Shown: piece by piece, positions 1 to 6,889 of the stretch
Position numbering within the stretch: the stretch's first letter is position 1
How the letters are laid out: every line of letters begins with the position of its first letter
From: Candidatus Cloacimonadota bacterium
Lineage (GTDB): Bacteria > Cloacimonadota > Cloacimonadia > Cloacimonadales > TCS61
Length of the DNA: 27,310 bases
Assembly: GCA_030628755.1 (NCBI GenBank)
Contig: DAOVQH010000001.1
Coordinates: forward strand, 1 to 27,310
Direction: 5' to 3'
Position numbers and translations under genes: made by a program
The notes under the pieces: model-generated
What the model saw: only the letters and a program-made list of their open reading frames with translations
Databases searched by the model: none
What the model was told of the DNA's origin: nothing

Positions 1-846
1 GCAGCCGGGAATCTCTCAAAAATATTTGAATCAAAAGTAAAAACAGACGAAACAGTTGTTCAACGATATATGGAACTTACAAAGGGTGATGAATTTACTT
101 ATGAAGACCAGACAGATGTTACAAAAAGAGTAAATATCCAATCAGAGCAAACTCTTTTCAATATCCAATTTGCAGAAAGCTATACGAACGAAATGGGGAG
201 AGTTTTTGTATTGGCTTATCTGAACAGGATGAAAACAGCAGAGATATATGGAGAAAAAATTAACAAGAATACAGAGAGTGTAACTTATTTTACAAAATTG
301 TGCGATGGTTCTGATGACCCGATGATGAAATATGCAGCAATGAGTGCAGCATCAGCGGTTGGTATGAGCAATGAAGTTCTTCTTGAACAGCTTGGAATAA
401 TCTTTCCTACATCAAAAGAAATGCTGGAAATTAACTATAATTACAATGATCTGATGAAGAAAACCGCAGAATTCGCAAAACAGATAAGTTTCAAGATCGA
501 TATCAAAAATGATACGGAGAATAAAATCAGCATACTTGTGGAAGAACTTCTTACTGATCTGGGTTTTGTACTGTCAGATGAAAACCTGTTAAATGTAGAG
601 GGAGAGGTTTTTTTTGAAGAGACTGAACTTCAACGAGAAAGTGAGTTTGTTCGTTATGAATTGAAATTGAAGGTAATTGATTCTGAAAATACAACGATAG
701 TTACTTTATCTGAAAAAGGAAGGGAAGGGCATGTTTCAAAATCTGAAGCACAAGCTCGGGCAGTTCGAACAATTGAAAAGAAGATCAAAAAGACCTTTAA
801 GAAAAAGCTGATAGCATACTTTGATGGGTTGGTGGCAAAAGAATAG
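1..846 (+). CDS. LPP20-like (FlgO/lipoprotein-type) protein, 5' partial
   Basis: The reading frame is open to the left edge, so the first ATG at 70 is probably internal and the N-terminus (signal or lipoprotein sequence) lies outside the window. 281 residues are visible. The start (GNLSKIFESKV...) followed later by a tract like GRVFVLAYLNRMKTAEIY matches the pattern I know from LPP20-family lipoproteins: an alanine-rich helix with K(V/I) repeats, then a 'Tyr-Val-Leu-Ala' strand before a helical segment. A second, more charged domain follows, ending in a lysine-rich helix and the stop at 844. Function is not known from sequence; such proteins are usually envelope lipoproteins. Family assignment is by recall and moderate; the partial CDS itself is secure. 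It is followed by a repeat and then by a co-oriented yjbQ-like gene. Confidence 0.6.
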   Translation, partial: AAGNLSKIFESKVKTDETVVQRYMELTKGDEFTYEDQTDVTKRVNIQSEQTLFNIQFAESYTNEMGRVFVLAYLNRMKTAEIYGEKINKNTESVTYFTKLCDGSDDPMMKYAAMSAASAVGMSNEVLLEQLGIIFPTSKEMLEINYNYNDLMKKTAEFAKQISFKIDIKNDTENKISILVEELLTDLGFVLSDENLLNVEGEVFFEETELQRESEFVRYELKLKVIDSENTTIVTLSEKGREGHVSKSEAQARAVRTIEKKIKKTFKKKLIAYFDGLVAKE

Positions 847-963
847 CACACGGATGACACGGATTTAACGGATTAGCACAGATAAGAAATATAGCTTTTT
901 GTCTTTGTGGTGAATTAAATGAAAATCATATTAAATCATAAAAAATCAGTGTGAATCAGCGTC
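843..963. repeat. 9-10 bp periodic inverted element between the first two genes
   Basis: The left arm carries (C)GGAT/AGAT at 852, 861, 870 and 880 (periods 9, 9, 10). The right arm carries ATCA at 925, 935, 945 and 955, an exact 10-bp period. ATCA-containing units are the complement of the TGAT/GGAT-type units, so the two arms are imperfect inverted copies separated by about 40 bp. It starts on the stop codon of the upstream gene and ends just before the Shine-Dalgarno sequence of the next. It looks like a dispersed non-coding repeat rather than a gene. Confidence 0.6.
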
Positions 964-978
964 AAAAAAGGAGAACAG

Positions 979-1395
979 ATGAAATCCTTTCGCAAAGAAC
1001 TCTGGTTCAATACTCCAAACAGAAGACAGCTTATTAATATCACTCCTCAGGTAGAGGAATGTCTTGTTGAAAGTGGGGTAAAGGAAGGTATTTGCCTTGT
1101 TAATGCCATGCACATCACAGCAAGTGTGTTTATAAATGATGATGAAATAGGTCTCCACAATGATTTTGAAAAATGGCTGGAGAAACTGGCACCGGAAAAA
1201 CCATATTCACAATACCAGCACAATAGGTTTGAAGACAATGCTGATGCTCATCTAAAAAGAACAATTATGGGCAGGGAAGTAGTTGTGGCTATCACGAATG
1301 GCAGGTTGGACTTCGGACCCTGGGAACAGATATTTTATGGTGAATTTGATGGAAAACGTAAAAAACGAGTTCTAATAAAGATTATTGGAGAATAA
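979..1395 (+). CDS. yjbQ: YjbQ/UPF0047 family protein
   Basis: At 138 residues it is close to the usual length for the UPF0047 family, small trimeric enzymes with a thiamine-phosphate-synthase-like activity of uncertain physiological role. Family hallmarks are visible: the MHITASVFINDDE strand around residues 44-56 (family pattern HxTAxxxINE), NADAHLKRTIMG at 87-98 with the conserved His, and the C-terminal GRLDFGPWEQIFYGEFDG at 108-125, which supplies the G-x-W-Q-x-I/V-F-x-E-x-D-G signature. The ATG at 979 is preceded by an AAAAGGAG ribosome-binding site about 6 nt upstream. It is convergent with the next gene. The family call is strong; the in vivo substrate is unknown. Confidence 0.92.
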   Translation: MKSFRKELWFNTPNRRQLINITPQVEECLVESGVKEGICLVNAMHITASVFINDDEIGLHNDFEKWLEKLAPEKPYSQYQHNRFEDNADAHLKRTIMGREVVVAITNGRLDFGPWEQIFYGEFDGKRKKRVLIKIIGE

Positions 1396-1502
1396 AACAG
1401 GAGAACTTCCAGAATAACCCGGGAAAAGATAAGACTATCTGGGGTGATTCGCGGGAAAAAAAGGAAGAAAGAATTTAAGAATAAATTATAATAAATCAAA
1501 AT

Positions 1503-2039
1503 TTATCTTTTATGTTTCTTTTTCCATAAACGGCGTTGTTGTCTATTTAGACCAGAATGTTTCAAATTATAATCATTAACAAGAGGATTAAAATCAATTT
1601 CAGCTAAAGAAGGAAGACAAAAAGATAAAGTTGTTTTATTGTTCTTATTTGTTATTGCAAAATCACCGAGTCCAATAATATCCATGCCAATGAGCATTTT
1701 AAAATCACTTGAAAGTGCGCTACATTCAGTTACTTTAAGAGCTTTAACGACTACTTTATTTGGTAAATAAATATCTAATAAATATGTATCCTCAATTGAT
1801 GTGGAATTTACTCCCTTAACAGTAACTTTTCCAACAGGCTTTAATTTTAAATTTGTAGCTAAAGCTTTTGTTATTGTTGTATTTGTTGCTCCAGTATCCC
1901 AAATAGCTTTAATTTTATGTATGGTCTCTTTTTGATTACTATGTATAGTTGGTAGAGAAATACCAAGATCAGTGAAAATAACATTAATTTTATTACTATA
2001 TCTTGTTGTAAAAGAATGTAATTGTTTAGGTTCTGTCAT
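1503..2039 (-). CDS. Retropepsin-like aspartic protease
   Basis: This 178-residue protein carries the active-site signature of single-domain retroviral-type aspartic proteases, WDTGATNTTIT at residues 47-57 with catalytic Asp48. A later IGMDIIGLGDFAI stretch (117-129) corresponds to the conserved hydrophobic-G-M-D loop of this family. Such enzymes act as homodimers, each subunit giving one Asp. There is no signal peptide or membrane segment, so a cytoplasmic location is expected. The C-terminus is very basic (RQQRRLWKKKHKR), perhaps for nucleic-acid or membrane contact. Its ATG overlaps the TGA of the preceding small gene by one base (TGATG), so the two are translationally coupled. Substrate unknown. 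The fold call is good; the biological role is open. Confidence 0.82.
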   Translation of the reverse strand: MTEPKQLHSFTTRYSNKINVIFTDLGISLPTIHSNQKETIHKIKAIWDTGATNTTITKALATNLKLKPVGKVTVKGVNSTSIEDTYLLDIYLPNKVVVKALKVTECSALSSDFKMLIGMDIIGLGDFAITNKNNKTTLSFCLPSLAEIDFNPLVNDYNLKHSGLNRQQRRLWKKKHKR

Positions 2040-2275
2040 CAGCTAAAAACTGCTCGTGAATGAAACATTTGGGGCTGAACTTTTTTTTCAGGAATACAAT
2101 ATTGAATTAAAAAAGATCCAAGTTCATATAATTTAATACTATTCGTATAGGCATCAATTTCTGTATCATATGAACCAACAACTTCTTCACCAACAATAAC
2201 GATGTATTTTCCTTTATATTTTTTCAGTAAAGCACTAAGATTTTTAATATAAAAATCATATTCTCTCTCTAACAT
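2039..2275 (-). CDS. DUF5678-like small protein coupled to the protease
   Basis: A 78-residue protein if translation begins at the ATG at 2275, which is preceded by a G-rich Shine-Dalgarno (GGGGGT). A TTG twelve bases upstream would add four residues but would place the start inside that G-run. The core, LLKKYKGKYIVIVGEEVVGSYDT followed by a helix and FLIQYC, matches the small alpha/beta unit I associate with DUF5678 ('KYKGKYVALxxxxVVxxG'). A conserved-looking tail FHSRAVFS ends the protein. Stop and downstream start overlap as TGATG, so protease synthesis depends on translation of this gene. It may be a substrate, partner or regulator of the protease; that is inference. Confidence 0.7.
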   Translation of the reverse strand: MLEREYDFYIKNLSALLKKYKGKYIVIVGEEVVGSYDTEIDAYTNSIKLYELGSFLIQYCIPEKKVQPQMFHSRAVFS

Positions 2276-2298
2276 ATTTACCCCCAATTACAATTTAT

Positions 2299-2326
2299 AA
2301 TTTAAATATTTCTTTTTATGCGTCAA
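2299..2326 (-). promoter_or_regulatory. Candidate promoter for the small protein/protease pair
   Basis: On the minus strand a TTGACG -35-like hexamer (complement of 2321-2326) is followed after 16 bp by TAAATT (complement of 2299-2304). The start codon at 2275 lies about 24 bp downstream. The region is very AT-rich, so the -10 match is weak evidence. Confidence 0.3.
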
Positions 2327-2473
2327 TACTTTTTTATTATACTTTTGAAATTAGTTACCTTTTAATGAATTGCAATTTAATTAAAATAAAATCATAATAG
2401 AATAAAGAAGTCGTCCCGATAATCTAATATGACAGTACGATCTCATGTTTTATGACAAACTGCTTACCCACTT

Positions 2474-3618
2474 TCATATCATTATTTTCATGTCGATTAA
2501 TATCATCGACTCATTTTTTATTGGTACTCTGAAAAGATAATTATAATCATTGTAAGAACCTCCGAAGGCTATACCGACTCTTCCAAGTATATTTTCGAAA
2601 GACAACTTCCAGGAATACCCGAGTAATGCTTCATCAAAAATACATTTCGAGTATGATGAACCCAATTTAAAGAAATGTAAAAATCTTTTTTATCGTAAAC
2701 AGGTTTACCTGTGTACTTATCTTTAAAGACAAACAATGTCATATCCATTTGAGCATAACTCAGATCGTTCCATTTGTCTTTCTTATAAATATCCCAGAAC
2801 AGATCGAACTTGAATGGTAAAAAGCTTATTAACTTGTCATTTTTATATTGGAAACCGGTCTGAACGGTTTTTTAATGTTTATAATAATTTAGACCAAGTT
2901 CAAATTCTCCGTATCGCTTATTTTTAAGTTCTTTATTTATTTCAAACAGATTAATTGAACTTTCCTTAAATTCATAAAGTGTTCTTACTTCATATCCGTA
3001 TGCAGTTCCATTCAAAAAAAGTTCTGTCTGTTCTTCGTATGTTCTCCATTCCTCTATAGGTGGTTCATCAAAATAAGGAATGCTGAAAACTTGATTACCC
3101 AGACTATCTAATGTAATATAAGGTGTTTGTTGGATCAATGCTCCAATGGTGACATCGATATCTTTATTGAATTCCAGATGAACAGCAATTATATATTTTC
3201 TGCTTTTCCAACCATATAAATCACCATAGAGACTATCTACAGAGGTGAGTTCCAGATGAATATTTTCATCAATCTGAAGGTCAATTCCATTTACAAATGC
3301 CAAGAAGCCAAACGATAAAGAATCTCTGGGTTGCCATTTCCAATATAATGCCATATCCATTTGTATGGGACCAACTGTAATATCACCCAGGGTTGTGGGA
3401 ATAATATAATTGTCCCAGAATGTTTGAACAGACCTGGCATCGAACAGGAACTTCGGTTCGTAATTATCTATTAAAGTGTTGTAATACTGATATGTATCCA
3501 TGATATTTATAGAAGTTTTTGCCATCCATTCAAAACTATCAGGTGTAATCTGGCCTTTTTGTGCAAAAGATTGATTAATAGAAATTAAGATTATTAAAAT
3601 AATGAATATGGATTTCAT
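2474..3618 (-). pseudogene. Decayed outer-membrane/beta-barrel-like protein gene
   Basis: The intact 5' part (3618-2872) encodes 248 residues with a signal peptide (MKSIFIILIILISINQSFAQ) and a string of amphipathic strands rich in Tyr/Trp, such as MDMALYWKWQPRDSLSFGFL, typical of beta-barrels. It stops at TAA (2872-2874) after NYYKH. The same frame then continues as protein-like sequence (KTVQTGFQYKNDKLISFLPF..., ...DLSYAQMDMTLFVFKDKYTG...) to about 2670. There the frame shifts by an amount not divisible by three into a 63-codon stretch (GSSYSKCIFDE...LGRVGIAFGGSYNDYNYLFRVP) ending with TGA at 2474. One nonsense mutation plus one frameshift therefore explain the region. The 248-aa part could still be expressed. 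I do not recognise a specific family. Confidence 0.65.
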
Positions 3619-3655
3619 TTATACCTCATATAAGGACAATTCCACTTTTTTCTCC

Positions 3656-3725
3656 TGTCATTCCCAACTCGATTGGGAATCTATTTTCTTTATGTTCATG
3701 GATTCCCGCTTTCGCGGGAATGACA
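3656..3725. repeat. REP-like element with GTCATTCCC ends
   Basis: The outer ends are inverted (TGTCATTCCC at 3656-3665, GGGAATGACA at 3716-3725). Each end also forms its own hairpin: ATTCCCAA...TTGGGAAT at 3660-3680, and ATTCCCGC-TTTC-GCGGGAAT at 3702-3721. A diverged relative lies at 16443-16510. The 319-bp gap 3619-3937 consists largely of this and the two following repeats; I see no gene in it. Confidence 0.75.
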
Positions 3726-3870
3726 TTATTCTGCTCATCACGAAAGTCTCTTTCGTAATGCAATTCAAACCCCCTTTAACCTTGCTACGCCAAAGTGGCT
3801 ACTCGATTCGTTGATTCATAAGGTTGCTAAAAACTGAACTCAACGATAACATAGTTTACAAGTTTAAGTT

Positions 3871-3894
3871 CCCTCTCCCGTTTATGGGAGAGGG
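3871..3894. repeat. CCCTCTCCC/GGGAGAGGG hairpin
   Basis: A perfect 9-bp GC-rich stem (3871-3879 with 3886-3894) closes a 6-nt loop. It lies downstream of the stop of the peptidase gene (3938, minus strand). No T-run follows on the minus strand, so it reads better as a dispersed palindrome than as an intrinsic terminator. Confidence 0.6.
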
Positions 3895-3900
3895 TTCTGC

Positions 3901-3926
3901 CTTCGCCAAGGCTATGGCAAGACAAG
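3901..3926. repeat. CTTCGC...GGC..GACAAG repeat, copy 1
   Basis: This 26-bp stretch matches 14338-14363 at 20 of 26 positions in the same orientation: CTTCGC, GCT.TGGC and GACAAG are shared. Both copies lie in intergenic repeat clusters. A shorter related palindrome (AGCTTCGCCGAAGCT) sits inside a coding region at 12532-12546. Confidence 0.55.
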
Positions 3927-3937
3927 CAGAGTGATGG

Positions 3938-6808
3938 TTACTTTATCAAAATCATCTTCTTAACTTTTTCGTAATTACCCGCTTTCAATTTATAGAAATA
4001 GATTCCTGAACTGACTCGATTTCCATTGGAATCTCTACCATCCCAAATAGCATAGTGCTCTCCTGCTGAAAGCTGACCGGCTGAACTGCTGACAAGCTGT
4101 TTCACCTTCTGTCCCTTAATATTGTATATTTTAAGCTCTACATCACTGCTTTCTGGTATATAATAACTAATCACTGTTTTAGGACTGCGTCCGGCACCTG
4201 ACGGATTGAATGGGTTTGGATAGTTCTGGTAAAGTCTTGCTCTGGCAATTTCTGCTGATGGGAGTAATGGTTCTTCAACATTGGTGACTGTATGACAACA
4301 TGTGAAGATAACTTCCCTGGTTTCTCCTATCACAAGGTCAGGGTCTCCATTATTCCAGATATTAAGTAGAACGAAGTTATCTGTAACTACTGCATTATGA
4401 GCATTTGTAGAGATGATTTCAGGGTCAACAATATCAAATGCCGGCAATCCGAAAGCCGGGTTTCCTCCATAATTCCAGGGATGACCATCTTCCAGAATTG
4501 TTATTTTGAATAATACAGTATCGCGATCTGCTGGACCGGGAGTTACTATAAATTCTTCGCTGTAAAAAGGATCCCTGACAGGGAGTAATCTTGCTTCGCC
4601 AGCAGGATCACCATAGAATGCAAACTCGTCTCGTTCATAGGAAATATTTCCCTGGTCAACACCCGGTGTATTATTGATCTGGTCAAAGAGCAATGACTGG
4701 TTACTCAGAAAGGTAGCTTCTGCATAAGTAAATTTATCCTGCTCATGCCATAGGTATTCGTGTACACCTTTTCCATTATAACAATACCCGATAGTTACCA
4801 GATAACCTGTGTATTGATAAGCTCCGGCAGTATGAAACCAGGCAGGTACCATTGAACCCATGTTCTGGATTTTTCCTATGAGACAGGTGTAGGGATTAAA
4901 TACGATCTTGGGATTGATGGAATTCACATCTATATTTGGTCCGGAAAAAGGATCACCATATAATTGACCTGCAGATGATCTGAAGAATCCTTCCTGTCCA
5001 GAAGATGGATAATGGCGCTGCCACTCATTATGGTTTCCATGTCCGGCAGTCATGAATAGATCGATTTCATTTGTATTAAGAAGTGCAACGAGCGTATCCA
5101 CACAGTCAGTGGGTCCAAAAAGTGTATCAATTATTCCATTTTCATATTTGACAACCATGTGATTATATAAGTGACAGGCAAAGTAATAACCTTGTTGTGC
5201 ATAATTCAAAAGACTGCCGCAATCATTGAGTATAATATTTGAGATTGTCATACTGACAGGTCCAGAAGCTACATTAAAAGCATCCTGTGCATCATATCCG
5301 GTTATAACTCCCCAGATTGCATCACCGTATGGATCTTCATCTAAAGCTCTCATCAGCTGGTGTGCAGTATTTATAAAAGTTTTGGATGCATCCAGAGGTT
5401 TAGCCACGAAACCAACGTGAGTTGGATGATATTCTCCTAATTCTGTTTGAACGTCCCATACATTTGTTTCATAGGTGAATACTGTTCCGCTATATTTCAT
5501 CAGTAATGTATCTACAACAGGTGTCCAGTCAGGGTCCTGATATGTGGAATTCTTTACTACCACAGCATAGGTGACAGGTGGTGGTTCTTGATAATAAATC
5601 GTAAAATTGGCGTCTGAAATGTCTTCTGTACAATTATCACATCCATCGAATACTATCACTTTTATCAGGCATTCTTCAGATGGTGTGTTGGGAACTTGCC
5701 AGGAAAAGCTTTGTGGGTTTCCAGTATGCGTGGCAATCAAAGTCCAATCTGCACCATCATTGATAGAATAAAAGACACTGTCTCCAACAACACCAACATT
5801 ATCGTCTGCAATCCATGTTATAGTTTGCCATTCAAATGTTGCCCAATTTTCTCCACCGTTTGGTGAGGTTACGGTAACTGAAGGTGGGGTTGTATCTTCC
5901 ACAATAGAAAAACACCCATCTGATTCATCTGAAGCAGAATTATTGCCCCAATCAAATACAACAACTTTTACCTTACATTCATCTGAAGGTGTATTGGGAA
6001 TTGTCCATGAATAAGTTTGTGGGTCACCTGTCTGAAAGATTATGGGTATCCATGATGTTCCGTTATCGATGGAATAATACAGGCTATCTGCAACAACACC
6101 AACATTATCACTATCTGCCCAGCAGATTTCTTGAATCTCACCTACATACCAGTTCTCTCCTCCATTAGGAATTAAAAGCTCAACTATTGGTGGTATGATA
6201 TCATCTTCTGTAAATAATAGAATATCATCAGCTCTCATCAATCCATAAAATGGACCTCCACTGTTTCCCCTACTATTTGCACCAAATTCTATGCCAGTAA
6301 CCTGACCGGTAGAAAAGCCGACAATGTCATCTAATATGTTTCTCTGCAAATTGTTCCAGGCTGCCTGAGTTCCTCCTGTACAATCAATATATTTGATCAA
6401 ATCTGTAGATTGTGGAATTGTATAATTGTATGTATCAAGCCAGTACTCCACTTGCCTGCCATCAGATAAATGTAAAACTATTTTCTCAAAAGTATAATCA
6501 AGATTACCGCTTCTATCGAAATAGTAATAAAGATCCAGGAAAATAGCAGGAAAATCAATGGTATGGTAAAGACCTGTCCAGCCTCCCCAACCACCAAATT
6601 CCTGGTGATGTTTTGCCTGAGCAGAGTAAACGGAATTATAACCTTCCTCAAAAGACCAGGTACTGGGTGGTGTTTGCAGAGTACCGGTTTGTACCCAATC
6701 ACCCCATTGACCTGATTCCCAATCTTCAAAAAACGTTTGTGCCAGCAAGACCAATGGTAAACAAATAAGCACAAATAAGCTCAAAATAACTCTCATTCTA
6801 ACTTTCAT
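3938..6808 (-). CDS. Secreted caspase-fold (C25/gingipain-like) peptidase with sorting module
   Basis: A 956-residue secreted protein. Residues 1-23 form a signal peptide. Residues 24-200 are a W/G-rich beta domain. Two tandem domains follow (about 205-302 and 307-405), each starting IPNGGENW/SPNGGENW and sharing VGVV.DS..YSI..G..W and the IPNTPS/VPNTPS turn. Residues 410-745 resemble the peptidase C25/clan CD fold: a hydrophobic strand ending FMTAGHGNH gives candidate catalytic His590, and VFNPYTCLIG gives candidate Cys642. The last ~95 residues hold NYPNPFNP, ELKIYNIKGQKV and SGIYFYKL, the FlgD-like/type IX-type C-terminal module that ends many exported proteins in FCB bacteria. The ATG at 6808 has an AAGGAGG site. 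An unusual GAGRSP insertion in the PNPF module is encoded by a dispersed mini-element. Clan assignment is good; proteolysis is inferred. Confidence 0.75.
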   Translation of the reverse strand: MKVRMRVILSLFVLICLPLVLLAQTFFEDWESGQWGDWVQTGTLQTPPSTWSFEEGYNSVYSAQAKHHQEFGGWGGWTGLYHTIDFPAIFLDLYYYFDRSGNLDYTFEKIVLHLSDGRQVEYWLDTYNYTIPQSTDLIKYIDCTGGTQAAWNNLQRNILDDIVGFSTGQVTGIEFGANSRGNSGGPFYGLMRADDILLFTEDDIIPPIVELLIPNGGENWYVGEIQEICWADSDNVGVVADSLYYSIDNGTSWIPIIFQTGDPQTYSWTIPNTPSDECKVKVVVFDWGNNSASDESDGCFSIVEDTTPPSVTVTSPNGGENWATFEWQTITWIADDNVGVVGDSVFYSINDGADWTLIATHTGNPQSFSWQVPNTPSEECLIKVIVFDGCDNCTEDISDANFTIYYQEPPPVTYAVVVKNSTYQDPDWTPVVDTLLMKYSGTVFTYETNVWDVQTELGEYHPTHVGFVAKPLDASKTFINTAHQLMRALDEDPYGDAIWGVITGYDAQDAFNVASGPVSMTISNIILNDCGSLLNYAQQGYYFACHLYNHMVVKYENGIIDTLFGPTDCVDTLVALLNTNEIDLFMTAGHGNHNEWQRHYPSSGQEGFFRSSAGQLYGDPFSGPNIDVNSINPKIVFNPYTCLIGKIQNMGSMVPAWFHTAGAYQYTGYLVTIGYCYNGKGVHEYLWHEQDKFTYAEATFLSNQSLLFDQINNTPGVDQGNISYERDEFAFYGDPAGEARLLPVRDPFYSEEFIVTPGPADRDTVLFKITILEDGHPWNYGGNPAFGLPAFDIVDPEIISTNAHNAVVTDNFVLLNIWNNGDPDLVIGETREVIFTCCHTVTNVEEPLLPSAEIARARLYQNYPNPFNPSGAGRSPKTVISYYIPESSDVELKIYNIKGQKVKQLVSSSAGQLSAGEHYAIWDGRDSNGNRVSSGIYFYKLKAGNYEKVKKMILIK
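4182..4207. repeat. Mini-element copy inside the peptidase C-terminal module
   Basis: On the plus strand GGACTGCGTCCGGC is followed by a 4-nt variable part and GACGGATT. It resembles 16637-16659 (same orientation) and 7097-7119 (opposite orientation). Translated on the minus strand it gives the extra residues SGAGRSP between NPF-NP and TVISYY, where related modules normally run straight from NP(S/T) into T(T/V)ISY. Confidence 0.6.
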
Positions 6809-6833
6809 TTTTCCTCCTTGTCACGACGTATCA

Positions 6834-6858
6834 GGCAGCTGCCGGAGAAGCCGGACTG
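6834..6858. repeat. GC-rich palindromic stretch in the peptidase 5' leader
   Basis: GGCAGCTGCC (6834-6843) is a perfect 10-bp palindrome, followed by CCGG-AGAAG-CCGG and then ACTG. It stands out in a leader that is otherwise AT-rich and lies about 25 bp upstream of the start codon at 6808. The GCCGGAC core recalls the mini-element family, but the similarity is short. Confidence 0.35.
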
Positions 6859-6889
6859 TTTTATTTTATTAATATTTTCCTTCATATTT

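Noticed and set aside
3602..3814. 70-codon plus-strand frame over the palindrome cluster
   Set aside because: It translates the REP-like hairpins and the start of the minus-strand gene; no ribosome-binding site and no protein-like pattern.
3871..3894. Intrinsic terminator for the peptidase gene
   Set aside because: The stem is strong, but no T-run follows it on the minus strand, and similar palindromes occur around it as repeats.
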